This document shows positions 37,213 to 46,206 of a stretch of 64,000 bases of DNA, in pieces. A program made the position numbers and the translations under genes. This stretch comes from Pseudomonadota bacterium. Lineage in GTDB: Bacteria > Pseudomonadota > Gammaproteobacteria > Burkholderiales > REEB80. The stretch is from assembly GCA_018971485.1 (NCBI GenBank), contig JAGXAQ010000001.1:195371-259370 (forward strand), written 5' to 3'. Every line of letters begins with the position of its first letter. Position 1 is the first letter of the stretch. The notes below the pieces were generated by a model. That model saw only the letters and a program-made list of their open reading frames with translations. It was not told the origin of the DNA and ran no database searches.

Positions 37213-37611
37213 ATGCCTGATAAAAAAAATCTACGGTTCCTAATAGTGGATGACTTTTCCACCATGCGACGTATTATTCGCAATCTACTTAAAGAATTGG
37301 GGTTTACCAATGCAGATGAAGCAGAGGATGGAAACGCTGGTCTGCTCAAACTTCAAAATGGTGACTTTGATTTTGTCATTAGTGATTGGAATATGCCAAA
37401 CATGACCGGTCTTGATCTGCTTAAGGCAATCCGATCTACCGCAGAGCTCAAGCATCTTCCTGTGTTAATGGTCACTGCCGAGGCCAAGAAAGAAAATATC
37501 ATACAAGCGGCACAGGCAGGTGCTTCCGGGTATATCGTTAAACCCTTTACTGCAGCAACCCTTGAAGCAAAATTAAACAAAATTTTTGAAACCATGAACA
37601 AAGGGGTCTGA
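37213..37611 (+). CDS. cheY: Chemotaxis response regulator CheY
   Basis: The 132-aa single-domain receiver carries phospho-signal from CheA to FliM. It shows [23 protein letters not shown], the acceptor in [32 protein letters not shown] and [13 protein letters not shown], all close to the CheY consensus. I chose the ATG giving MPDKKNLRF, with GAGGAT nine bases upstream, instead of the track start 11 codons earlier. cheZ follows after 3 bp. Confidence 0.98.
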   Translation: MPDKKNLRFLIVDDFSTMRRIIRNLLKELGFTNADEAEDGNAGLLKLQNGDFDFVISDWNMPNMTGLDLLKAIRSTAELKHLPVLMVTAEAKKENIIQAAQAGASGYIVKPFTAATLEAKLNKIFETMNKGV

Positions 37612-37614
37612 TTC

Positions 37615-38337
37615 ATGAGTGATCAGCAAACTATAACAGGTGATTCAGACGAACTTCAGGACTTGTTTGATCTCGTAGCCAAGGGGATGGAAGAGCCAAC
37701 AGTGCCATCAGATCAACTACCCCAAGGGCAGCATCAGGAGGCTGAAGACCTACATACCCAAATCGGTCACATGACACGCAAACTGCATGATACCTTAAGA
37801 AGCCTTGGGTATGACAAAGCACTTGAACGAGCGGCAGAGTCCATCCCTGATGCACGAGAGAGGTTAAGCTATATTGCTGCCATGACAGAAAAAGCAGCTA
37901 CCCGTACATTGACAGCCATTGAAAATGCCAGGCCAAAACAAGACAGCCTGGCTCTTCAGGCCAAAGAGCTTGGGGGGCAATGGGATGCTCTTTTCTCTAA
38001 TCAACTGGGTATAGATGGGTTCAAAACCCTTGCAGAAAAAACCCGATCGTTTCTAAACGAAGTCCCCGAAAAATGTGCGGCCACCAATGCTCAATTAATG
38101 GAAATCATGATGGCGCAGGATTTTCAGGATTTAACCGGACAAGTCATTAAAAAAGTAACAGAGCTGGCACAGGATCTAGAAGCGGAGCTTCTCAATATCC
38201 TGGTAGCCAGTACTCCACTTGAAAAAAGGGAAAAACACGACAAAACCCTGCTTAACGGGCCTGCCATGTCATCATCGAACGATGTTCTCCACAATCAGGG
38301 CCAGGTGGATGAGCTTCTGGAAAGTTTGGGTTTCTGA
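37615..38337 (+). CDS. cheZ: CheY-P phosphatase CheZ
   Basis: CheZ (240 aa) dephosphorylates CheY-P. The catalytic region QDFQDLTGQVIKKVTELAQ contains the glutamine that inserts into the CheY active site, and the C-terminal CheY-binding tail ends DELLESLGF. The long helical middle part is as in the family. It is next to cheY and 11 bp before cheA. Confidence 0.95.
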   Translation: MSDQQTITGDSDELQDLFDLVAKGMEEPTVPSDQLPQGQHQEAEDLHTQIGHMTRKLHDTLRSLGYDKALERAAESIPDARERLSYIAAMTEKAATRTLTAIENARPKQDSLALQAKELGGQWDALFSNQLGIDGFKTLAEKTRSFLNEVPEKCAATNAQLMEIMMAQDFQDLTGQVIKKVTELAQDLEAELLNILVASTPLEKREKHDKTLLNGPAMSSSNDVLHNQGQVDELLESLGF

Positions 38338-38348
38338 GGAAAAATATC

Positions 38349-40160
38349 ATGAGTAGTCCATTTGGAGCCATGACTGATTTATTGGGGGATTTTTTAACTG
38401 AGGCAGGAGAACTGCTATCTGACTTGGATAACAAGCTCGTTGAGCTTGAAAGAACCCCCCATGATAGAGGGCTGCTTAACGATATCTTTAGAAGCTTTCA
38501 CACAATAAAGGGTGGCGCTGGATTTTTAAACATCACTCCTTTGGTCTCATTATGCCACCGGACAGAAAACCTGTTCGATAAACTACGCAATGAGGCCTTG
38601 GCCCTAACACCCGAACTGATGGATCATATCATGGCCGCAACAGGTGCGGTTCGCTACATGTTTAACTTTCTTAACCAGAACCAAATGCCTCCTGACGCTG
38701 ATGGCGCTGTGCTGTCCGCTCTCGATGACGCTCTCTCGGTTCAGCCTGCCTTGCAAATACAGGGTGAAGCAACTCCTGGTATGCCCTCTGAAAAAAATGA
38801 AAACGCTAACAATCCTGACTGGAGCCTTCTTTATCAAGCCATCATGGCCACATCGGAACCTAAAACCCAATCGTCTGACCCGTCAGTCCCTCACCAACCA
38901 ACCAGTCTAAACAACAAAAAAACTGAAATGCCTACTGAAGCTATCAGCCCTAAAACAGCACCCAGCCAAACCCATGCACCAACATCAACCACCCGGGAAG
39001 CCAGCATTCGAGTCGACATCAATCGTCTTGATATGGTCCTTAACCTGGCAGGAGAAATCGGATTAACCAAAAACCGCCTAACCTGCTTACGCACAGGCAT
39101 CCTTAATGGTGCACATGATGCAGAAACGCTGCATGCCCTTGATGAAGCGGTAAGCCAACTCGATCTACTTGTAGGCAACCTGCAAAATGCGGTGATGAAA
39201 ACCCGGATGCAACCTATTGGCCGGTTATTTCAGAAATTTCCTAGAATGGTCAGGGATCTGGCACGCCAACTTGGCAAGGAAATCGAATTAATTATTGAAG
39301 GCGAAGAAACAGAGATAGATAAAACAATGATAGAGGATCTGAATGATCCTTTGGTTCATTTAATTAGAAATGCCCTGGATCATGGGGTGGACTCCCCTGA
39401 CGAAAGGCTAGCACAGGGCAAGCCGGCATGCGGTATCATCCGTTTAAGTGCCATGCAATCCGGGGATCACATCCTGATCGAGATTAATGATGACGGTCGT
39501 GGCATGAACCCTGAGACCATTCGAAATGTTGCCGTTAAAAAGGGAATCATTGACATAGTCACGGCCAAATCCCTGGATGACAAACAAGCCTGCAACCTGA
39601 TTTTTATGCCTGGGTTTTCCACAAAACAAGAAATATCGGATATCTCAGGCCGAGGAGTCGGGCTAGATGTAGTCAAAACCAACATTCAGAAATTAAACGG
39701 TCGCATTGATGTTCGCTCTACCATCAACCAGGGAACAAACTTTCTTATTTCCCTTCCTCTGACCTTGGCTATTTTACCTGTATTAATTGTAGAGGTAAGC
39801 GGGCAATCGTTTGCGGTTCCCCTATCTATGGTTCGAGAAATTCTTCCCATTCAGGCTGATCAAATCCAAGAGGTCTCCGGACGCTCAACCATGGTTTTAA
39901 GAAATGAAGTTCTCCCTGTTCGATCACTAGCCAGTTTTATTCATTGGCCGGATTCCGAGAATCCCTCTTTCGGCGTGCTCATGCATTCAGCAGAAACTTC
40001 GTTTATCCTAACCATTGATCGTTTTATCGGGCAAGACGATGTCGTCATCAAACCCTTACTTGACATTAAACCTGAAGGTGTTGCCGGAGCAACCTTATCC
40101 GGTGACGGTAACATAGTATTGGTGCTAGACATGGAAACACTGGTCAGCAGAGCCGCCTGA
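38349..40160 (+). CDS. cheA: Chemotaxis sensor histidine kinase CheA
   Basis: CheA (603 aa) phosphorylates CheY and the CheV receivers under receptor control. Order of domains: P1/HPt (1-125) with the phosphorylated histidine in FRSFHTIKGGAGFLN; a Thr/Pro/Ser-rich linker of about 85 residues with no evident CheY-binding P2 domain; P3 dimerisation (SIRVDINRLDMVLNLAGEI); P4 kinase with LIRNALDHGVDSPDERLAQGK, INDDGRGMNPE and GRGVGLDVVKTNI; P5 CheW-like regulatory domain at the end. It lies in the cheYZA order. Confidence 0.97.
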   Translation: MSSPFGAMTDLLGDFLTEAGELLSDLDNKLVELERTPHDRGLLNDIFRSFHTIKGGAGFLNITPLVSLCHRTENLFDKLRNEALALTPELMDHIMAATGAVRYMFNFLNQNQMPPDADGAVLSALDDALSVQPALQIQGEATPGMPSEKNENANNPDWSLLYQAIMATSEPKTQSSDPSVPHQPTSLNNKKTEMPTEAISPKTAPSQTHAPTSTTREASIRVDINRLDMVLNLAGEIGLTKNRLTCLRTGILNGAHDAETLHALDEAVSQLDLLVGNLQNAVMKTRMQPIGRLFQKFPRMVRDLARQLGKEIELIIEGEETEIDKTMIEDLNDPLVHLIRNALDHGVDSPDERLAQGKPACGIIRLSAMQSGDHILIEINDDGRGMNPETIRNVAVKKGIIDIVTAKSLDDKQACNLIFMPGFSTKQEISDISGRGVGLDVVKTNIQKLNGRIDVRSTINQGTNFLISLPLTLAILPVLIVEVSGQSFAVPLSMVREILPIQADQIQEVSGRSTMVLRNEVLPVRSLASFIHWPDSENPSFGVLMHSAETSFILTIDRFIGQDDVVIKPLLDIKPEGVAGATLSGDGNIVLVLDMETLVSRAA

Positions 40161-40222
40161 ACAAGGGGTATATTTGCCGCCAGTAAATTCTCCAAACACC
40201 GTACACTTAAAGGATTTATTAC

Positions 40223-41083
40223 ATGCTGGTATTGATTGGCGCACTTATTGTTATCGGTGCAGTTTTTGGTGGATTCGCACTCGGAGGGGGCCACCTTGCA
40301 GCATTGTTGCAACCCATTGAGCTATTGATGATTGCAGGAGCCGCATCTGGTGCATTCGTCATTGGCAATAACAGTAAAACCATCCGTTCCACCCTAAGTG
40401 CTATTCCAACCATTTTCAAAAGCTCCCACTATACCAAAACCGTTTATATGGAGTTACTGGCCCTGCTATATGAGATACTCAACAAAATAAAGAAGGAAGG
40501 GCTCATGGCCATTGAGCAGGATGTTGATGCCCCCAATGAATCTGCCATTTTTGCAAAATATCCCCTTATTCTTAATGATCACCATGCCGTTACCTTTATC
40601 ACGGATTACTTGCGGATGATGGTCAGCATCAAACTCAATGCCTTTGAAATTGAGAACCTCATGGATAATGAAATCGAAACCCATCATCATGAAGGTGAGG
40701 TGCCCGTTCATGCTATTGCAAAAATTGGAGACGGCCTTCCAGCTTTTGGTATTGTCGCAGCTGTTATGGGAGTAGTTCACACGATGGAATCAGTAGGGCT
40801 CCCTCCAGCTGAACTTGGCAATCTCATCGCACATGCATTGGTAGGTACTTTCCTTGGGATCCTGCTGGCCTATGGATTCGTTTCTCCATTATCCAGCGCA
40901 ATTGAATATAAAGTGCATGAGTCAACTAAATTTTTCCAATGTATTAAAGTTACCCTTCTAGCCAGCCTGAACGGCTATGCACCACAGATAGCTGTTGAAT
41001 TTGGCCGGAAAGTCTTATTTTCAACTGAAAGACCATCCTTTAGCGAACTTGAAGAACATGTACAACGCAGCAAGGGACGTTAA
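40223..41083 (+). CDS. motA: Flagellar motor stator protein MotA
   Basis: MotA (286 aa) forms the ion-conducting stator with MotB and pushes on FliG. It has four membrane helices: two at the N-terminus (MLVLIGALIVIGAVFGGFALGG and a second ending GAFVIGNN) and two in the C-terminal part (FGIVAAVMGVVHTMESVG; HALVGTFLGILLAYGFVSPLS). The cytoplasmic loop between them is the size expected of the long MotA type. AAAGGA precedes the ATG. motB follows after 8 bp. Confidence 0.97.
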   Translation: MLVLIGALIVIGAVFGGFALGGGHLAALLQPIELLMIAGAASGAFVIGNNSKTIRSTLSAIPTIFKSSHYTKTVYMELLALLYEILNKIKKEGLMAIEQDVDAPNESAIFAKYPLILNDHHAVTFITDYLRMMVSIKLNAFEIENLMDNEIETHHHEGEVPVHAIAKIGDGLPAFGIVAAVMGVVHTMESVGLPPAELGNLIAHALVGTFLGILLAYGFVSPLSSAIEYKVHESTKFFQCIKVTLLASLNGYAPQIAVEFGRKVLFSTERPSFSELEEHVQRSKGR

Positions 41084-41091
41084 AAGCTATC

Positions 41092-42036
41092 ATGGCAGAA
41101 AGCAAACAACAGAATCTAATCGTTATTAAACGCTCACGCAAACAGGCAGCCGCCTTTCATGGCGGCGCCTGGAAAATTGCCCTGGCCGACATGATGACAG
41201 CCATGATGGCTTTTTTCCTCCTGATGTGGCTTCTAGGTTCTACAACAAAAGGACAGCTTGAAGGAATAGCAGATTACTTCAGAACGCCCCTTAAAGTCGC
41301 CCTGTCCGGGGGGGACGGGAGTGGAGACAGCTCCTCCGTCATTAAAGGAGGAGGCACAGATCTGACACGCTCAACAGGACAGGTTGATAAAAGTAACCAG
41401 AAAATAAGAAAAAGCGTATTCAGCCTTAATCAAGCCAAAGCAATAGTGGGGCAGCATGAAAAACTCAAATTCATCCACCTCAAGCAAAAACTTGAACAGG
41501 CCATTAATTCAAACCCTGATTTAAAAAAATATCGCGATCAAATCCTAATGGACTTTACCCCTCAAGGCCTTCGTATCCAGATAGTGGATAAAAAGAACAG
41601 GCCCATGTTTGATCTGGGTTCAGTCAACCTGAAACCCTATACTATTAAAATTTTGGCTCAAATCACTCAGCTCATCAATCAGGTTAATAATCAAATTGCT
41701 ATTACTGGGCATACTGATAGCGCGCCTTATGCCGGTGGAGAAAAAGGATACTCAAACTGGGAGCTCTCAACTGATCGGGCTAATGCATGCAGACAAATCA
41801 TGGTTTCACAAGGGCTCAAACCCAGCAAGGTCCTTCGAATCATCGGAACGGCTGATGCGGTTCCGTTTGACCCCAAGAATCCACTTGACCCCATGAACCG
41901 ACGTATTTCGATTCTCATCATGACGAAAGCTGCGGCAGATGCAGCCAAGTCAGAAGGAGCAGGGCTCCATGTTAATGGCGCATTTAAACTGACTCCAAAA
42001 GAAATCGGCACCCCGGCTCATTCATCACATGGCTAA
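41092..42036 (+). CDS. motB: Flagellar motor stator protein MotB
   Basis: MotB (314 aa) anchors the stator to peptidoglycan. The single membrane helix carries the proton-accepting aspartate in WKIALADMMTAMMAFFLLMWLLG, the layout of the proton-type MotB. A plug/linker region follows, then an OmpA-like domain (QIAITGHTDSAPY, NWELSTDRANACRQIM, NRRISILIM) that binds the cell wall. It follows motA, and its last bases overlap the next gene. Confidence 0.97.
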   Translation: MAESKQQNLIVIKRSRKQAAAFHGGAWKIALADMMTAMMAFFLLMWLLGSTTKGQLEGIADYFRTPLKVALSGGDGSGDSSSVIKGGGTDLTRSTGQVDKSNQKIRKSVFSLNQAKAIVGQHEKLKFIHLKQKLEQAINSNPDLKKYRDQILMDFTPQGLRIQIVDKKNRPMFDLGSVNLKPYTIKILAQITQLINQVNNQIAITGHTDSAPYAGGEKGYSNWELSTDRANACRQIMVSQGLKPSKVLRIIGTADAVPFDPKNPLDPMNRRISILIMTKAAADAAKSEGAGLHVNGAFKLTPKEIGTPAHSSHG

Positions 42037-44350
42037 ACGCCCTCAATCTAGTCTTAGCGCTCGTGAACAAAAAATCCTGATTCAAGCAGGCCTGGCTTAC
42101 GAAGCCGGGGATATCTATCAAGCTGAATCCTTGGCAGGGCAAATTCTCCAGCGCCACCCCCACCAGTTCGATGCAAGTTATATCCTGGCAATTGTAGCCG
42201 TTGAACGTGAAAATCCAAAAGCAAGACAACTCGCACTTAATCTGGTTCCTTTTTTACCTCAAACTGCTGAGCATCAGTTCAATATGGGTGTCCTTTTTGA
42301 AAAACTTCGAGATTTTGATTCTGCTGCAACCTATTATCGATGTTCGCTCCAATTAAGATCAGACCACTTTGAAACCCTAATGGCATTGGGCAACTGTGAA
42401 CTTGCATTAAGACATCCGGATACGGCTATAGAACTTTTCGAAACCTGTCGCCAGCTTCAGCCCTGCGACCCACGTGTATGGAATAATCTAGGTGCGGCAT
42501 TTAACGAAACAAGCTGCCTTGATAAAGCAGAAAAAGCTTATCTTGAAGGCCAGCGCCTTGATCCGACATCTTCTTTTATTCAAACCGGCCTGGCTTGTGT
42601 ATATGGCAGAATGAACCGGTTGGATTGCGCTATTCCCCTACTTGAGGAAGTAATCGCAAACAATCCGGGATATGAAACAGCACACTTCAATTACAGCGCA
42701 TTCTTATTAATTAGCGGTCAATTCAAAAAAGGCTGGCCTGAATACGAATGGAGACGCAAAACACCTGTCTGGAAAGAAGACATGCCTGCCATGTCACAAC
42801 CAGAATGGCAAGGAGAGGCCCTGCTAAACAAAACCTTGTTAATAGTCTGCGAACAAGGTATTGGTGATACGATACAATTCATCCGTTTTTTACCCAAACT
42901 GTTAGCTATGGGCGCAACAGTAGCCATAGCGTGCGAGCCGATTCTGACGCCCTTGCTAGCCTGCCTAAACCTTCCTGTTCAACTCATAGACAAAAAAACA
43001 CAGGCTTCTAATTTCAAAGCTGATTTCTGGCTACCCTTATTAAGTCTGGCTCTTAGGCTTGATATCGATCTCCTCAATCCTGATTCAAGCCCTTATATTA
43101 GAATCAGTGACGAAAAAATAAGAGATGCCAGCCAAAAAATCCATAAACACGCACCAAATGCGACAAGAAAAATAGGCTTAATCTGGGCTGGAAATCCCCG
43201 CCACTCCAACGACCTAAACCGAAGTATGCACCCAGGGCAATTTCTGCCTCTGGCCAACCTGAAAGAAACAGTATTTTTTAGTCTACAAAAAAATGGCCCT
43301 GGCCCTCAGGCTTACCCCGAACTCAAAAACCTGAACATTATCGATCTTGCGCCTTATCTCGAAACCCTTCTGGATACCGCAGCATTCATCATGTGTCTGG
43401 ATAGCGTGATTACGATTGATTCCGGGATAGCACATCTATCAGGCGCGCTCGGGGTCAGCACATATGTCCTCTTGCCAGCAATCGGGACAGATTGGCGCTG
43501 GCTACTTAATCGAAACGATACACCCTGGTACCCCAGTATCAGGTTATTTCGCCAAACCAGGCCTGGGAATTGGGTTGAACCTATTCAGGACCTGCTCCAT
43601 TTCCTGCAATCACCACCTTCTCGTAATATCTTGATTTTATGTGAAAACACGGAACATCTAGAGACCCAGATTGGCCTGACACTATTACAATCTGCCGTAC
43701 CGGAACAGTTCCATCTGTCACTTGGACAGCTCAACCCATGGAAACTTACTGATCAAGGACCATTTGATCTGGTTATCCTTGGAGTAGGCACCAGTTTCCG
43801 TCCTGAAGTTTTTACAGATCAGCTTTTCACGTTACTGGACAGTATCCCTCAAAAAATTGGCTTATTCGGTTTGGAAGAAAATCTGGATGAGCTTCTGCTA
43901 AACAGAATATTAGTCCATCTGGATTTCTGGTTTACACGGACTTCGTCTGACATGAAACAGGCAAAGGGTACGCCCAAGGCAATTTTTTTCGGAGACTGGC
44001 TCCTTAAAATCTTTGCGCTCCAGACCGCTCAAAATCCTCTTGAATTGCAAGCAGGAGACGAAATCTGGGATGAAGAAGATGCCATTTCAAAAATTCAGTC
44101 CCACAAAAAAGTCAAGGCTCTATCCATGTCAACCTTCCTGTGTGCTCTTCATTCGGCAGAGACGCTTACTTTCGAAACAGACCAAAATAAAACCTGTCAG
44201 GCGCTTATAGAGGATATATTTCATATCACGGCACAACAAGGCGACTTAATCCATCCGGACCAGAACCGTCTCATCGCCTACAAGAATGATAGGCTAACCC
44301 TGTTCAAGACATTCCAGAAACTACTACTCAAGCTCGCCCTTCAAGTTTAA
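42029..44350 (+). CDS. TPR-glycosyltransferase-like protein with novel C-terminal region
   Basis: The 773-aa product has three parts. Residues about 10-220 are TPR repeats (FNMGVLFEKLRDFDSAATYYRCSLQ, VWNNLGAAFNETSCLDKAEKAYLEG). Residues about 250-525 resemble the glycosyltransferase-9/heptosyltransferase-like domain often fused to TPRs: LIVCEQGIGDTIQFIRFLPKL, IGLIWAGNPRHSNDLNRSM and CLDSVITIDSGIAHLSGALG. The last 240 residues, starting RNILILCENTEHLETQ, match nothing I know. Its place after motB suggests flagellar protein glycosylation, an inference only. It overlaps motB by 8 bp and the convergent FlhB-like gene by 20-odd bp. Confidence 0.75.
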   Translation: MAKRPQSSLSAREQKILIQAGLAYEAGDIYQAESLAGQILQRHPHQFDASYILAIVAVERENPKARQLALNLVPFLPQTAEHQFNMGVLFEKLRDFDSAATYYRCSLQLRSDHFETLMALGNCELALRHPDTAIELFETCRQLQPCDPRVWNNLGAAFNETSCLDKAEKAYLEGQRLDPTSSFIQTGLACVYGRMNRLDCAIPLLEEVIANNPGYETAHFNYSAFLLISGQFKKGWPEYEWRRKTPVWKEDMPAMSQPEWQGEALLNKTLLIVCEQGIGDTIQFIRFLPKLLAMGATVAIACEPILTPLLACLNLPVQLIDKKTQASNFKADFWLPLLSLALRLDIDLLNPDSSPYIRISDEKIRDASQKIHKHAPNATRKIGLIWAGNPRHSNDLNRSMHPGQFLPLANLKETVFFSLQKNGPGPQAYPELKNLNIIDLAPYLETLLDTAAFIMCLDSVITIDSGIAHLSGALGVSTYVLLPAIGTDWRWLLNRNDTPWYPSIRLFRQTRPGNWVEPIQDLLHFLQSPPSRNILILCENTEHLETQIGLTLLQSAVPEQFHLSLGQLNPWKLTDQGPFDLVILGVGTSFRPEVFTDQLFTLLDSIPQKIGLFGLEENLDELLLNRILVHLDFWFTRTSSDMKQAKGTPKAIFFGDWLLKIFALQTAQNPLELQAGDEIWDEEDAISKIQSHKKVKALSMSTFLCALHSAETLTFETDQNKTCQALIEDIFHITAQQGDLIHPDQNRLIAYKNDRLTLFKTFQKLLLKLALQV

Positions 44351-44621
44351 CGTCTGCTTCCTCAAGCCGGTAAAGCCAGGCCAATAACTCCGCCACAGCA
44401 CGATAAAGCTCCGGAGGAATATGCTCATCCAGATCAATTTGCATCAGCAATGAGACCAGAGCTGGAGATTCATGCACATATACGCCTGCAGCTTTTGCTT
44501 TTTCAATAATCATTTCAGCCAATAAGCCTCGCCCCTTGGCCACGACCCGCGGCGCAGAATCATCTTCCTGATAAGCTATAGCTACAGCTGATGGCAGCAG
44601 CTTGACATCAGTATTACTCAT
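44328..44621 (-). CDS. FlhB C-terminal-domain-like protein
   Basis: The 97-aa product matches only the cytoplasmic C-terminal domain of FlhB: AVAIAYQEDDSAPRVVAKGRGLLAEMIIEKAKAAGV, ESPALVSLLMQIDLDEHIPPELYRAVAELLAWLYRL. The membrane part is absent, and the NPTH autocleavage site is replaced by LPSAVAIAY. Such stand-alone FlhB domains (often called FhlB or FlhB2) occur beside FliK-like genes in several proteobacteria and may substitute for the cleaved FlhB tail. It overlaps the FliK-like gene upstream. The track TTG is one codon before the chosen ATG. Confidence 0.85.
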   Translation of the reverse strand: MSNTDVKLLPSAVAIAYQEDDSAPRVVAKGRGLLAEMIIEKAKAAGVYVHESPALVSLLMQIDLDEHIPPELYRAVAELLAWLYRLEEADVKLEGRA

Positions 44622-45801
44622 CAATTCTTCTCACAGTCAGCTTGGTCAGATGCAAACCCGCAGATTCCATCTGTTGTGACAATAATCCTTTTGAGGCCAT
44701 TAATTCCTCCTTGCTCGCCATATCAGCAGTCTCACAATGAATACTCACCCCACCTGCAGCATAAAGAAGCCAGGCGCTGACTTTCCCAATACGAGGAAGG
44801 GTAATATGTATCAATGTTTGCCAGGGCTGCTGTTCCTGATCCAGGGTAGGAGACTGCCCATAAATATGAAGTTCAACGGGTAGGCGGGGCCAAAGTTCTC
44901 CTTGATAAATCATCACACCTGTATTTAACAACCCTATCTGTGACTGAACATATGACAAATTCGGTGTATTTAAACCAGATAATTGGCCTGTAGGTAGCGC
45001 CGGCATTTTTTCAGAACCTGGATTAACGTTTAACTGGTTTTGAGGCTCTTGAGCGAGACTTTGCAGGTTTAGCTTGCCTTGAACCCACCGCACCAAATGA
45101 GACTCGTAAAACAATCCGCTTTTTTCTATGTTATGACGCAGGGCTTCGGCTATATGCGCACCTTGCAGAGTTGGCGCTTCAACCAGTGGGGAAGCCGGCC
45201 TGGCCTTTGGAACCGGGGCATCTTGCAACTCTTTTAAAAGTGAAACAAGAGCCCTGGCCTTTTCACTAATACTGGTTGTAGGAGAAGAAGATGGGGTGAG
45301 GGGGGCTCCAATTACAGCAGAACTGCCCCTAACAGCACCAGCCAAATTCAGGGAAACCGATTGACCCGGGTGTTCAGAAGCTGGCTTTGTGGTGTCGGCT
45401 GATTGTGGGGGCATGTTTTGCCTATCCACCTGAAAAACCTGGGTGGACTGAGCAGGCTGTTCCTTAACATTCTGCCTGGCCGATGAGGTTGCCGGAGCAG
45501 TATTCTCAAAATAAGTGCCAGGAAGTTGCAGTAAGAACGTTGGACGGGGCTGACTGCCGACAAATACCAAATTAAAAGACATTCCAGGTTGTGTATTCTT
45601 TGGCAGGTTCATGTCCAGCAACTGATTTTGGACCTGAACCTGAAATCGACCTGTCGGCAGGCTTGCGACAACGACTGCGGGCAGCTTTTGCCCGGGCTGC
45701 CACGGGGGTAAATTTGATACGGTTTCAGCAATATTGAGTAAAGGTGGTTCAACCAGTTTAAACATCAAACTGAGCTGATTTACCAAGTTATCCTGGACCA
45801 T
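44614..45801 (-). CDS. Second FliK-like hook-length control domain protein
   Basis: The 395-aa protein has a proline/serine/glutamine-rich N-terminal two-thirds and a C-terminal region similar to the FliK hook-control domain (WQTLIHITLPRIGKVSAWLLYAAGGVSIHCETADMASKEELMASKGLLSQQMESAGL). No signal peptide is visible, fitting a type III-type secreted or cytosolic protein. It pairs with the FlhB-domain gene just downstream, as in other genomes where this pair occurs. Whether it measures hooks, given the canonical fliK elsewhere, is unknown. Confidence 0.8.
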   Translation of the reverse strand: MVQDNLVNQLSLMFKLVEPPLLNIAETVSNLPPWQPGQKLPAVVVASLPTGRFQVQVQNQLLDMNLPKNTQPGMSFNLVFVGSQPRPTFLLQLPGTYFENTAPATSSARQNVKEQPAQSTQVFQVDRQNMPPQSADTTKPASEHPGQSVSLNLAGAVRGSSAVIGAPLTPSSSPTTSISEKARALVSLLKELQDAPVPKARPASPLVEAPTLQGAHIAEALRHNIEKSGLFYESHLVRWVQGKLNLQSLAQEPQNQLNVNPGSEKMPALPTGQLSGLNTPNLSYVQSQIGLLNTGVMIYQGELWPRLPVELHIYGQSPTLDQEQQPWQTLIHITLPRIGKVSAWLLYAAGGVSIHCETADMASKEELMASKGLLSQQMESAGLHLTKLTVRRIDE

Positions 45802-45807
45802 CTTGCT

Positions 45808-46160
45808 CTACTCCGATGCTTCCCTTTTTGAATGCAGGGCGACAATTAACTCCGCCTCAGCCCTAGAAATACCGCATTTCGCTGACAGGATCTGGGCTGG
45901 CTGGCCTTGGCGCGCAAGATTAATGCTTCATTATAAGGTGTCTCAACAACCTGTAGGGGTTGAAACGACTGATTATCAAGCTTCTGACGCAACAAATCGA
46001 CATCTTCGCGAAGGACGCGCACCTGTTCTTGTAGCATCAAATCCAACGCACTTGATTTATCTTTACTGGCTATTCGAAACACAAATAAAATGACGGCTAC
46101 AACGACTATCCAGGTACCAACAACAGTTGTCACAACCCATACCCAATCATTCATCTGCAT
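45808..46160 (-). pseudogene. DUF2802 protein gene with an apparent frameshift
   Basis: The ATG at 46160 (GGAGGG six bases upstream) gives MQMNDWVWVVTTVVGTWIVVVAVILFVFRI, a membrane anchor, then a coiled coil (LQEQVRVLREDVDLLRQKL) and VVETPYNEA, typical of DUF2802. The reading frame then runs into a non-family tail and stops at 45846. One frame over, starting near 45922, the DNA reads NLARQGQPAQILSAKCGISRAEAELIVALHSKREASE, the expected C-terminus, and stops at 45808, six bases before the next ATG. A one-base deletion near 45919-45926 explains this. It could be a mutation, a sequencing error or programmed frameshifting. Confidence 0.8.
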
Positions 46161-46206
46161 GCTGCACCCTCCTAAGAGGGCATCATGCAATTGTGATCTC
46201 CTGAAG

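Noticed and set aside
45803-46093. Plus-strand ORF of 96 aa opposite the DUF2802 gene
   Set aside because: It is a shadow of the frameshifted DUF2802 gene; the minus strand carries the recognisable family sequence.
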